A stretch of 43,929 nt of DNA from a virus: positions 1 to 43,929 of IMG/VR virus record IMGVR_UViG_3300047325_000020, one strand, 5' to 3'. The translations under genes and the position numbers were made by a program. Every line of letters starts with the position of its first letter. Position 1 is the stretch's first letter. Positions 1 through 5,589 of the stretch are shown one piece after another. Below the pieces are notes generated by a model, which made no database searches, was not told the DNA's origin, and was given only the letters and a program-made list of their open reading frames with translations.

Positions 1-206
1 CACCGCTCAGGGCGGCACCGCGCAGGTCGGCATCGCGCAGGACGGCACCGCTCAGGTCGGCACCGCGCAGGTCGGCACCGCTCAGGTCGGCACCGCGCAG
101 GTCGGCATCGCTCAGGACGGCACCGCGCAGGTCGGCACCGCGCAGGTCGGCATCGCTCAGGACGGCACCGCGCAGGTCGGCACCGCTCAGGTCGGCACCG
201 CTCAGG
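1..206. repeat. 15-bp tandem repeat array coding for pentapeptides
   Basis: About 13-14 direct copies of a 15-bp unit (consensus CACCGCGCAGGTCGG, with CTCAG/CGCAG and GACGG/GTCGG variants) run into the left edge. The period keeps the reading frame of the minus-strand pentapeptide gene. Variation is confined to a few positions, which suggests recent slippage or unequal recombination. Such an array is a likely cause of an assembly break. Confidence 0.9.
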
Positions 207-304
207 GATTTTTTTGCCGCATACGCGGCGGTTACGAGTGCAAGCATGGTCTTTGCCCCTTCAAGCGCAAAGATCACAGTTCCGTAGATGTTTTTCAGTT
301 CCAT
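1..304 (-). CDS. Pentapeptide-repeat protein, N-terminal part (cut by window edge)
   Basis: The start is ATG at 304, with an AGGAAA ribosome site about 8 bases upstream. The first ~34 residues ([12 protein letters not shown]..., Ala-rich, weakly hydrophobic) lead into about 13 tandem copies of A-(D/V)-L-x-G, each encoded by one 15-bp repeat, with no stop before the edge. A(D/N)LxG repeats fold into the right-handed quadrilateral beta-helix of the pentapeptide-repeat family. Some members mimic DNA, but most have no known function. It is the last gene visible in the leftward unit. Its start overlaps the end of the 261-659 gene. The gene continues past base 1. It may belong to the same gene as the Cys-Ser-X repeat protein at the other end, because related proteins, from memory, end in the domain found there. 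Confidence 0.85.
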   Translation of the reverse strand, partial: MELKNIYGTVIFALEGAKTMLALVTAAYAAKKSLSGADLSGADLRGAVLSDADLRGADLRGAVLSDADLRGADLSGADLRGADLSGAVLRDADLRGAALSG

Positions 305-659
305 TGGAGTTTTCCTTTCTTCGGTTGGGGCGGGGCGGTTCCCGTTGCCATAGAACAAGGGAGAGCGGCGTTTCATGATTCCGGCAGATTCGGAAACGTC
401 TTTGAGTGGCCGGCGCATCTGCTTTGCCATCTCCAAGGCTTCGTGAGAGCTGGGCATCCTTCACCGCCTGCTGAATCGCTTCCTCCGCATCCAGCATCAA
501 TGCGCCCGCGAACACGGTATCGGTGAGCACGGCGCGCAGCTCGAGCATCGACCCGCACACCTCGACGGCCCACCAGGGCTGTTGCCGCAGCGTGTAGGCC
601 ATTACGGCCGCCCTGTCGGGATCGGCGCGGTAGAGCAGCAGCTTCTTACGTGGTCGCAC
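261..659 (-). CDS. Small protein resembling a degenerate receiver domain
   Basis: 132 aa from a GTG start at 659, with GGAGG six bases upstream and a 14-bp overlap with the gene before it. Residues 1-60 look like the first half of a response-regulator receiver: a basic start, then a hydrophobic strand and an acidic turn ([13 protein letters not shown]), a helix (AYTLRQQ), and a second hydrophobic strand ending in Asp (AGALMLD, about residue 57). The family resemblance is by eye only. A full receiver has ~120 residues and a conserved Lys, which I do not see. The last ~55 residues are rich in Arg, Pro and Asn, overlap the pentapeptide gene and may be non-native, for instance after a frameshift. 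No function is assigned. Confidence 0.55.
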   Translation of the reverse strand: MRPRKKLLLYRADPDRAAVMAYTLRQQPWWAVEVCGSMLELRAVLTDTVFAGALMLDAEEAIQQAVKDAQLSRSLGDGKADAPATQRRFRICRNHETPLSLVLWQREPPRPNRRKENSNGTEKHLRNCDLCA

Positions 660-927
660 GGGTGCCTCCAGTCGCCAGCGATTTCATGTAGGCGTCATAG
701 GCATTAAATGCCTCCTGTCGCTTCGCTTCAGCGGTCCAGCACGCGGACTGGCTCTCAACCATATCCCCCACCAGGGCACGCAGGCGCTCCTCCTGCTGCT
801 CCGTAATCCCGCCCACAGGCTGCACCACGGGCGCGGCTGGCTTCCGGGGGATACCTGCATCGCTCCGGCGCTTCTTGGGCGGCTTGGGGTGCTCCTGCAT
901 AAGTTCTGCTGCTGTGTCCTGCGTCAT
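646..927 (-). CDS. Small hydrophilic protein of unknown function
   Basis: 93 aa from ATG at 927, with AGGAGC nine bases upstream. The N-terminus is Pro/Lys-rich (residues 13-25), followed by a charged helical stretch, roughly residues 42-85 (TEQQEERLRALVGDMV..., EAKRQEAFNAYDAYMKSLA), typical of small coiled phage proteins. It overlaps the downstream gene by 14 bp and sits inside the 3' part of the 755-1111 reading frame. No recognised domain. The good ribosome site and the ordinary composition of the helical part favour this frame over the competing one in the overlap. Confidence 0.6.
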   Translation of the reverse strand: MTQDTAAELMQEHPKPPKKRRSDAGIPRKPAAPVVQPVGGITEQQEERLRALVGDMVESQSACWTAEAKRQEAFNAYDAYMKSLATGGTRATT

Positions 928-1111
928 GGTGGTACGCTCCTGTTTCTAAGATTCGCTGCTTCAGGGCCTGCAATGCCCGTTTCTGAGCTTTGCCATACCC
1001 AGTCGGTGAGCATTGCTCTATCATTCGGTCGATTTCGGCGTTGATGCGCATGAATTCTATATCCATGCCGATTGCTAGCGCCGCGTCAGCATCACTCTCT
1101 GATTGCGTCAT
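755..1111 (-). CDS. Small unknown protein; 3' half overlaps the next gene
   Basis: 118 aa from ATG at 1111, with GAGG upstream. Residues 1-52 look like real coding sequence (an acidic helical start, then a basic KAQKRALQALKQRI helix). The remaining residues are Gly/Ala/Pro/Arg-rich and lie antiphase to the 646-927 gene, which has its own ribosome site. Either the protein truly extends through a 173-bp overlap or a frameshift has removed an earlier stop. It lies just downstream of the exonuclease gene in the leftward unit. No function recognised. Confidence 0.45.
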   Translation of the reverse strand: MTQSESDADAALAIGMDIEFMRINAEIDRMIEQCSPTGYGKAQKRALQALKQRILETGAYHHDAGHSSRTYAGAPQAAQEAPERCRYPPEASRARGAACGRDYGAAGGAPACPGGGYG

Positions 1112-1162
1112 GCTGCCTCGTCAAGGTGCTACGTCAATTCCAACTGCGCCGTGCGCTGCTTG

Positions 1163-1909
1163 CTACTGGTTGCGGAACTCGGCCTCGATTGCGTCGATGT
1201 CGGCATCTGTGATGCCCAGGGCGTCGTCTTCCGTGGGTTCCTGCTTCTGCGCTGGCATTGCCCGGTCCAGCTTGGCAATGATGCCGTCCACCTCGCTCAG
1301 GAACAGCAGAACCTCTTCGTCGATGCGGTCCATCCGCTCTTTGTGGGCCTTCAGGCGCACAATGAACTTCTGGTATCGCTTAGGCAGTCGCGGGTCGAAG
1401 CTCATAAAGTCGGCCCATTGCCGCTCACAGCAGCGCATCTGAAAGTACATCTGCGCCTTGTGCTGCTCAGGAACCACGCCAGCCAGAATCCATTCGATGT
1501 GTGTCGTCGTCTCAGGGCACTTGACCTCAAGCAGCCCATGCTTGCCGACAAGCCTGTCCGGCGATGCTCCAGCCCGGTCAATCGATGGATGGTAGACAAA
1601 GCCCACATTGGACACGTCCTCATCGGTGCCAAGCTCGTATTCGGTTGCTGCCAGGGCCTCCATCTCGATGCCCCACTTCATTGCATCGTTCACGTAATGG
1701 GGGATCGCCTGCCCGAGCAACATCTCCGCGATCAACTCGGTTTTGTAGTCGATGCGCTTCTGACTCTCGCGCCGTATTCCAGCCTCACGCTCTGCCCAGG
1801 ACTTTGGCTTGAGATAGCTCATTACGTCCTTAACCCGGCTTGCAGTCACGCGGCCATTTCTGCAATCCCACCACGCTTGGGTGCCCTGTACACAGTGCTC
1901 AATCTTCAT
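1163..1909 (-). CDS. YqaJ-family phage recombination exonuclease
   Basis: 248 aa, the usual size for YqaJ/lambda-exonuclease-type PD-(D/E)XK nucleases, which resect double-stranded DNA 5' to 3' to feed a single-strand annealing protein. Visible motifs: GRVTAS (19-24), GIEMEALA (80-87), GASPDRLV (114-121, Asp118) and LLEVKCP (126-132, Glu128 and Lys130), which match the family's metal-binding core. The C-terminal third is charged and helical. Its ATG overlaps the stop of the ERF gene by 4 bp, so the two are probably translationally coupled and act as a SynExo-type recombination pair in DNA repair, replication or concatemer formation. Confidence 0.93.
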   Translation of the reverse strand: MKIEHCVQGTQAWWDCRNGRVTASRVKDVMSYLKPKSWAEREAGIRRESQKRIDYKTELIAEMLLGQAIPHYVNDAMKWGIEMEALAATEYELGTDEDVSNVGFVYHPSIDRAGASPDRLVGKHGLLEVKCPETTTHIEWILAGVVPEQHKAQMYFQMRCCERQWADFMSFDPRLPKRYQKFIVRLKAHKERMDRIDEEVLLFLSEVDGIIAKLDRAMPAQKQEPTEDDALGITDADIDAIEAEFRNQ

Positions 1910-2628
1910 CGGCTCAACTCCGCTTTCCTGTTGTCCTTGGCCTTCATAAAGGCGTCACGCGCCGCTGTATCGCCAGCCCCATTCGCAGCATCGTAGGCCA
2001 TCTTGAACAGCCGTTTCAACTCATCAAGGTTATTGGCGTTCTGAATGTTCTCCAGATGCTCGATGTAAGCCTGCTCGTTCATTGCGGGTGAGGCTCCAGC
2101 CCCGTCGTTGTCCGTGCCAGCCGCCGCCATGCCGGTAGCCGCCAGCAGGGTATACCGCTCGAGATAGGTCACGGCGCTTGCAATCGACTGGATGGCGTTC
2201 TTGCTGCCGGACGGATCCGCCCCAGCCTCAAGCGTGGTCGATTCCGAGTGCCCCAACTCATGCGACAGGATGCAGGTCACGATGATCTTGCCCTCGCGCT
2301 GCGCCGTATCCCAGCGGTGCCGGATGCCCACCTTGCTCAGCGCCTGGGTGATCACATCGGTAACGTGGTCGAGCGTGGCATGGTCGTACTCGGTGTTGCC
2401 AAACTTGACGTGCTTGTTCTTGGCGATGCGCGGCGGGTGCGCCTTGAATTGGCCCATCGCCGCATTGAAGGCCTTGCGGGCCTCGTCGGCCTCCACGCGC
2501 AGCTTAAGGTCGAAGAGTTGCGCCATCTGCTCAATGCTGGCCCCTGCTGCCGATGCCCGTGCAATCAGGTCCATCGGGGTGGGCACAGTGTTTGCTTCAC
2601 CCACTGCGAGTTGTGCTGTATCTGCCAT
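1906..2628 (-). CDS. erf: ERF-family single-strand annealing protein
   Basis: 240 aa from ATG at 2628, with AAAGGAGCG upstream. The N-terminal half has the ERF pattern of long helices followed by K-x-H-P.., FGNTEYDHATLDHV (77-90) and a central beta region. The diagnostic stretch GSKNAIQSIASAVTYLERYT lies at 141-160 and is followed by LLAATGMA. The C-terminus is a variable acidic tail. ERF proteins anneal complementary single strands and circularise or recombine phage genomes. The paired exonuclease follows directly with a 4-bp overlap. Its start lies inside the end of the 2597-2830 gene, which supports a single transcript. Confidence 0.95.
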   Translation of the reverse strand: MADTAQLAVGEANTVPTPMDLIARASAAGASIEQMAQLFDLKLRVEADEARKAFNAAMGQFKAHPPRIAKNKHVKFGNTEYDHATLDHVTDVITQALSKVGIRHRWDTAQREGKIIVTCILSHELGHSESTTLEAGADPSGSKNAIQSIASAVTYLERYTLLAATGMAAAGTDNDGAGASPAMNEQAYIEHLENIQNANNLDELKRLFKMAYDAANGAGDTAARDAFMKAKDNRKAELSR

Positions 2629-2830
2629 AACGCTCCTTTGAATATGCCTTCTGTAACATTGCGAAGAACCCAGACGGGCGCGGTAGCTTGCGTGTCATGT
2701 GATAGAACCGCATCATGTCCGCGATGCGATCCACGCCCCAGACAATGCTCGGACACGGCCTCGGGTCGGCATCAATCTCCTGCTGCACCAAGCGGTCGTA
2801 TTCCTCATCGCCGTCACGCTGGCGTCTCAT
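2597..2830 (-). CDS. Small basic protein of unknown function
   Basis: 77 aa. ATG at 2830 overlaps the stop of the preceding gene (ATGA). The protein is charged at both ends (MRRQRDGDEEYDRLVQ..., KERYGRYSTTRSG), with a hydrophobic and aromatic middle (IVWGVDRIADMMRFYHM). It runs 32 bp into the ERF gene. The tight overlaps with both neighbours suggest it is a genuine member of the recombination operon. No family recognised. Confidence 0.6.
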   Translation of the reverse strand: MRRQRDGDEEYDRLVQQEIDADPRPCPSIVWGVDRIADMMRFYHMTRKLPRPSGFFAMLQKAYSKERYGRYSTTRSG

Positions 2831-3096
2831 GCGGTGACCTGCGCCGGGATTACGACTAGGCCCTCGATGTAGGCATACTCCATATCGTCCTTGCGGTCGC
2901 GCTGGATTTCAACAGCAGCTTCCGCGAGTTTCCTGCTCCTTATCGGTCCGCCAAGCACCTGCCACGGCCTACTCGCGCTCCCGCGAAATACAAGCACATA
3001 CACTTGCTGCTCCATAACGAAGGCTTCATTGGCTTCGATCAGCGCCGTAAACTCAGTAGTCACCTTCTGCTCCTCTGTCAATTGCTTGCGTGCCAT
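2827..3096 (-). CDS. Small unknown protein in the recombination operon
   Basis: 89 aa from ATG at 3096, with a strong AAGGAG ribosome site six bases upstream. The N-terminal region is helical and acidic. The centre looks beta-rich and hydrophobic (VYVLVFRGSASRPWQVLGG), followed by a helix (RKLAEAAVEIQRDRKDDM) and a terminal strand. It is coupled to the next gene through ATGA. It is a compact alpha/beta protein of unknown role. Confidence 0.65.
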   Translation of the reverse strand: MARKQLTEEQKVTTEFTALIEANEAFVMEQQVYVLVFRGSASRPWQVLGGPIRSRKLAEAAVEIQRDRKDDMEYAYIEGLVVIPAQVTA

Positions 3097-3109
3097 CGTT
3101 TCTCCTTTG

Positions 3110-3187
3110 CTACAGCTTGTAACGATTCATCACATACGCCACGGCCAGGACTGCGCCGACCATGAGCCACATCAGGTCCGCGATCAT
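3110..3187 (-). CDS. 25-aa single-span membrane micropeptide
   Basis: ATG at 3187 overlaps the TGA of the upstream gene (ATGA). The peptide is almost entirely one hydrophobic span (MIADLMWLMVGAVLAVAYV) with a basic end, N-R-Y-K-L. Translation would rely on coupling, because no separate ribosome site is obvious. It is the last of four overlapping tiny genes, three of them membrane peptides. The role is unknown. A membrane-acting regulator or lysis modulator is possible but not shown. Confidence 0.5.
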   Translation of the reverse strand: MIADLMWLMVGAVLAVAYVMNRYKL

Positions 3188-3381
3188 AGCCAGCCCATCC
3201 ACACGCCGACGATGAAAGCCATGAGCACCAAGGTTGCCGCGCCCGATGCGAACACCATCACGGTCAAAATGCGATGCAGGATGGTCATGGGAGCGGCTCC
3301 AGTTTCCACGATCTGCCACTGCGTTGTTTCGCCTGCGACCTCGTGCAGCGTTTCGAGGATGGATGCGCATTCGGCGGTCAT
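3184..3381 (-). CDS. 65-aa membrane protein
   Basis: ATG at 3381 (reading MTAECASIL...) is preferred over ATG at 3402 because it overlaps the stop of the gene before it (ATGA). Residues 1-34 are soluble. Residues ~38-65 are a long hydrophobic stretch (ILTVMVFASGAATLVLMAF...GVWMGWL) long enough for one membrane span. It has overlap coupling on both sides within the micro-gene chain. No family recognised. Confidence 0.6.
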   Translation of the reverse strand: MTAECASILETLHEVAGETTQWQIVETGAAPMTILHRILTVMVFASGAATLVLMAFIVGVWMGWL

Positions 3382-3461
3382 GCGATCACCCAGCCGATGC
3401 ATAATCCGGCCACGACCAGCGCCCAGAAGATGCGCGCGCGGAATTGCAGCTGCGGGTTCAC
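3378..3461 (-). CDS. 27-aa single-span membrane micropeptide
   Basis: GTG at 3461 overlaps the stop of the zinc-ribbon gene (GTGA), with AAGGTG eight bases upstream. The peptide has a short basic head (NPQLQFRAR) followed by one hydrophobic span (IFWALVVAGLCIGWVIA) and ends in a TGA that overlaps the next ATG. The positive head and hydrophobic tail fit an N-in membrane peptide. The role is unknown. Confidence 0.5.
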   Translation of the reverse strand: MNPQLQFRARIFWALVVAGLCIGWVIA

Positions 3462-3586
3462 GGTTTCACCTTCGTTTTCTTCGCCACTTCCCATTTCGGA
3501 GAGTGGCACTTCGGGCACTGGACAGGCTTGCCGCTCACCCGCTTCTGCCACTCATGCCCGCATCGTTTACAGTTCCTGATTGCCAT
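3458..3586 (-). CDS. 42-aa zinc-ribbon protein
   Basis: It starts at ATG 3586 and ends in the GTGA overlap with the next gene. It has two Cys pairs, CKRC at 6-9 and CPKC at 24-27, the standard four-ligand zinc ribbon, with His11 and His28 nearby and a basic tail (KKTKVKP). Such mini-ribbons usually bind nucleic acid or a transcription/translation partner. It is the first gene after the transposon-like element, and no clear ribosome site is seen, so it may depend on read-through from the element promoter at ~4.45 kb. Confidence 0.65.
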   Translation of the reverse strand: MAIRNCKRCGHEWQKRVSGKPVQCPKCHSPKWEVAKKTKVKP

Positions 3587-3632
3587 GAACAAGACATTAG
3601 CATTGATGATGATAATATGCAAGAACTATTTT

Positions 3633-3655
3633 AGGGAATTATTTACTTGACTTAC
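3633..3655 (+). repeat. Left terminal inverted repeat
   Basis: 23 bp, beginning AGGGAATTATTTAC, identical to the reverse complement of 4466-4488. It encodes the last codons and TAA stop of the truncated transposase. Confidence 0.85.
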
Positions 3656-4184
3656 TAGCATCTTGAGCAGCCTTTGCAATCTTGCGTTTGCGGCGGATAG
3701 CGGCTTTGGTCTTAGGTTTGGGTTTGTACGCGAGGACAATATCGGTGATGGCGTCGAGCGTCTCGTCGATCTCTACGATACCTTTGAGTTTGTCGATGCT
3801 GTCGGGCGCGGAGCAAGCCTCCCGGAGCCGGCCCAGCATAAACCATGCCGACTTTTGAGTGATCCCAATTTCCTTGGCGAGTTGCATAGAGCTAATACCT
3901 TTGCGGGAAGTTACCAGCAAATACATTGCATAGAGCCACTTATGCAACGGGATGTGCGACCGCTCGAAAATGGTCCCGGTACGGACGGTATAGGTGCAAT
4001 CACAGGCGTTGCAGCGGTAGTAGCCCTGATACTTGCCGCCCATCGTCGTGATGCGCTCGCTTGACTTGCACTCAGGGCACATGGAGCCTTTGGGCCAGAG
4101 ACGGCCCTCTAGGTATATCCGGGCCGACTCCGCATCGGGAAAACGCTCGAAAAGTTGGAAGGTGGAGATGGTGGACTTGCTCAT
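3639..4184 (-). CDS. Truncated IS1595-family transposase: zinc ribbon and HTH only
   Basis: 181 aa, against about 300 in the intact family. A zinc ribbon (C36, C39, C58, C61) is followed by the highly typical TVRTGTIFERSHIPLHKWLYA (66-86) and a helix-turn-helix (about 99-122). It then reaches VEIDET (137-142), where the first catalytic Asp of the ISXO2-like DDE domain sits. Instead of the family's YVGG continuation the chain goes into a Lys/Ala-rich tail (KPKPKTKAAIRRKRK). The catalytic core is therefore missing. Start ATG 4184 overlaps the upstream stop (TAATG). It could bind the terminal repeats without transposing, as a dead-end repressor or a domesticated DNA-binding protein. That role is inferred. 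Confidence 0.85.
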   Translation of the reverse strand: MSKSTISTFQLFERFPDAESARIYLEGRLWPKGSMCPECKSSERITTMGGKYQGYYRCNACDCTYTVRTGTIFERSHIPLHKWLYAMYLLVTSRKGISSMQLAKEIGITQKSAWFMLGRLREACSAPDSIDKLKGIVEIDETLDAITDIVLAYKPKPKTKAAIRRKRKIAKAAQDASKSSK

Positions 4185-4408
4185 TAGAGTCTCTTGCCCC
4201 TGAGCCCAGCCACGGTGCCGCTGTAGACATTTCCTTTGCTACTCTCGCTGATATCCACGCGGATATAGTCATCAGTGACCTTGGTGGTGCGGAGATTGTC
4301 GTTGAGTGCCACCGTCAGTTCCCGTCGAGAATTGAGGCCGTCAATGGTCGCGGTTACAGGGCCGTAAGGGTGGGGATTGCAGCGGGTGATGTGCAGTCTG
4401 TAGCTCAT
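4184..4408 (-). CDS. 74-aa passenger protein of the element, unknown
   Basis: The start ATG 4408 is chosen because AGGAG lies six bases upstream. A longer frame begins at 4474 inside the promoter and is unlikely. The protein is beta-rich with many Thr and Val (VTATIDGLNSRRELTVAL, DDYIRVDIS, NVYSGTVAGL). It is the first gene of the leftward unit, directly behind the promoter at 4446-4474, and is coupled to the truncated transposase by TAATG. It is not part of any IS1595 element I know. An antirestriction or DNA-binding role would be guesswork. Confidence 0.65.
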   Translation of the reverse strand: MSYRLHITRCNPHPYGPVTATIDGLNSRRELTVALNDNLRTTKVTDDYIRVDISESSKGNVYSGTVAGLRGKRL

Positions 4409-4445
4409 GTTATCTCCTAAGCGGGCTGATTGCCTCACTGAGATA

Positions 4446-4474
4446 ATAGTAGATGACTTACTAACGTAAGTCAA
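4446..4474 (-). promoter_or_regulatory. Strong leftward promoter with overlapping operator-like palindrome
   Basis: Reading the minus strand: -35 TTGACT (4474-4469), a 17-base spacer, -10 TACTAT (4451-4446), close to the sigma-70 consensus. An inverted repeat of 8-bp arms, TGACTTAC and GTAAGTCA around GTTA, covers 4473-4454, that is the -35 box and spacer. The outer arm lies in the element's terminal repeat. A protein that recognises the terminal repeat would therefore also occlude this promoter, and the truncated transposase encoded 270 bp downstream is the obvious candidate. Both boxes and the palindrome are visible. The regulation is inferred. Confidence 0.7.
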
Positions 4475-4488
4475 GTAAATAATTCCCT
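4466..4488 (-). repeat. Right terminal inverted repeat
   Basis: A perfect reverse-complement copy of 3633-3655. Its inner end supplies the -35 box and one arm of the palindrome of the leftward promoter. Confidence 0.85.
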
Positions 4489-4637
4489 TTCATTTGCTCC
4501 CTTGCGCGCAGGCGGTCCCGCTCCGCCTCAAGCGCCGCAAAATGGGCCTCGACCCCCCGCAAGCGAGCTTTGGCTTCGGCTGGGGGATTTCCATGCCCTA
4601 AACCCAAGCAAGCAACGCTGGGGCTTATAGTAATTCC
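4489..4637. promoter_or_regulatory. Divergent intergenic region with a possible leaderless rightward promoter
   Basis: 149 bp between the leftward and rightward units. A TATAGT -10-like box at 4626-4631 lies six bases before the ATG at 4638. No -35 match and no ribosome site are seen, which would fit a leaderless transcript starting at or near the ATG. On the minus strand a short coding-like coiled stretch (VEAHFAALEAERDRLRAREQ) runs into the element end at 4488. It may be the remains of a gene cut by the insertion, but there is no clear start, so it is not annotated as a gene. Confidence 0.4.
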
Positions 4638-4823
4638 ATGACCACTCCGCAAGCCCACTTGATGCACAAACAAGAATACGAATTGCGCATCCAACTCAAA
4701 CAACACAAAACAGAAGAGATAAAGCGTCTAATCCGCGAACGCGAACAGCGCACAGGTCAGATTTTAGTTGCGGAACTGCCCAAGCCCGTGCTAGGTTCGA
4801 AACGAATTCACGCGCGAAAGTGA
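4638..4823 (+). CDS. Small charged protein at the head of the late unit
   Basis: 61 aa. The middle is strongly helical and charged (KQEYELRIQLKQHKTEEIKRLIREREQRTG, about residues 11-40), coiled-coil-like, with a short Pro/Lys tail. It has no ribosome site, and the TATAGT box six bases upstream suggests leaderless expression. An in-frame internal Met is at residue 9. Its stop overlaps the next GTG (GTGA). Its position before the terminase genes suggests a packaging or regulatory role, but no family is recognised. Confidence 0.55.
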   Translation: MTTPQAHLMHKQEYELRIQLKQHKTEEIKRLIREREQRTGQILVAELPKPVLGSKRIHARK

Positions 4824-5026
4824 TAGACTTGCATCCAATGTTGATGATGCCCAACCCGCTCACCAAACCCGTGGTTATCCTCCAGTTGCGCGTCGTTGCG
4901 CCACGCAGGCCCGCCACTGTGCCCGTCTTTGCTGAGTACGCGCCGGGCAGATTGCGCAAGATTGAAAGCTACGTTGCGCACGCCGGGGGCGTTTGCACAC
5001 GATCCGAGTCAGAGAGGGCACGATAA
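4820..5026 (+). CDS. Small unknown protein upstream of terminase
   Basis: 68 aa from GTG at 4820, overlapping the previous stop. Met-rich start (MIDLHPMLMMPNPL), then beta-like VVILQLRVVAPRRPATVPVF, and a basic Ser/Arg end. Its TAA overlaps an ATG that opens an 11-codon frame (5026-5061, MSAAINWTPER) with GAGG upstream, and that frame stops exactly one base before the terminase small-subunit ATG. The mini-frame could be a coupling leader or a decayed terminase N-terminus. No function recognised. Confidence 0.45.
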   Translation: MIDLHPMLMMPNPLTKPVVILQLRVVAPRRPATVPVFAEYAPGRLRKIESYVAHAGGVCTRSESERAR

Positions 5027-5061
5027 TGTCAGCCGCGATCAACTGGACGCCGGAGCGATGA

Positions 5062-5538
5062 ATGCCAGCCGCCGAATGGAATCCGGTAATTGACGACATT
5101 CTCGCCGCAATCGCTACAACGCCAAAATCATTAGAATCAATATGTTCTGAGCTTGAATCAGCGCCAACCGCGAGAACGGTTTACCGCTGGATTGAGTCGG
5201 ATGCAGAATTATGTCAGAGATATACGCGCGCGAAAGCAGCTCAATTACAGGTGCTTGCCGATCAACTGATTGACCTTGCGGATACTGACCGCGTTTGTGA
5301 GAAAGTCACAATCAAACCAGACGGTTCGCGCGAGGTTGTGATACTGGACCAAGTTGAGCGCACCAAGTTGCAGATCGACACACGCAAGTGGCTGCTGTCC
5401 AAACTCGACCCGAAGAAGTACGGCGACAAGGTGCAGCAGGAGCTTAGCGGGGAGGTTGGCATTAAGACCGTCATTGTGCAGCCGGATGTGAAAATTGAGC
5501 GCGAACGGCCTGCAATGAAGCCTGAGTTTGGCGAATGA
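5062..5538 (+). CDS. Terminase small subunit
   Basis: 158 aa from ATG 5062, with GGAG six bases upstream. An N-terminal helix-turn-helix region carries the typical pattern S-L-x-x-I-C-S-E-L...PTARTVYRWIESD (23-46), followed by QRYTRAKAAQLQVLADQLIDLAD (52-74), a long oligomerisation helix, and then RTKLQIDTRKWLLSKLDPKKYGDK, a signature of Sf6 gp1/Terminase_5-type small subunits. The C-terminal beta end (IKTVIVQPDVKIE) is also usual. It recognises phage DNA and delivers it to the large subunit encoded next. A 51-bp gap containing an eight-G run (5543-5550) separates the two. Confidence 0.88.
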   Translation: MPAAEWNPVIDDILAAIATTPKSLESICSELESAPTARTVYRWIESDAELCQRYTRAKAAQLQVLADQLIDLADTDRVCEKVTIKPDGSREVVILDQVERTKLQIDTRKWLLSKLDPKKYGDKVQQELSGEVGIKTVIVQPDVKIERERPAMKPEFGE

Positions 5539-5589
5539 GGCCGGGGGGGGCAATAGGTAATAAGTATATTAATACCCTGATCTTTATCA

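Larger units (their letters stand above)
3633..4488. mobile_element. Internally deleted IS1595-like element with passenger gene
   Basis: An 856-bp segment is bounded by perfect 23-bp inverted repeats at 3633-3655 and 4466-4488. It contains two minus-strand genes: an unknown 74-aa protein and a transposase that stops at the beginning of its catalytic domain. The 8-bp flanks (ACTATTTT on the left, TTCATTTG on the right) do not match, so no target duplication is visible. The element cannot encode a full DDE transposase and would be non-autonomous, unless it has been kept for another role such as regulation. Both the leftward promoter and the stop codon of the truncated transposase lie in or next to the repeats. 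Confidence 0.75.

Noticed and set aside
1-206. CRISPR-like array
   Set aside because: Units are 15 bp without unique spacers and keep a coding frame; this is a pentapeptide gene.
3625-4496. Target site duplication of the IS-like element
   Set aside because: The 8-bp flanks ACTATTTT and TTCATTTG are not matching.
4489-4706. Minus-strand frame with coiled-coil-like residues
   Set aside because: No clear start or ribosome site and its last codons come from the element end; at most a gene remnant, mentioned under the divergent region.
4184-4959. Shared TGTVAGLRG-like words in two minus-strand frames (4184-4408 and 4696-4959)
   Set aside because: The second frame is antisense to the 4638 and 4820 genes and lacks a start; chance similarity.
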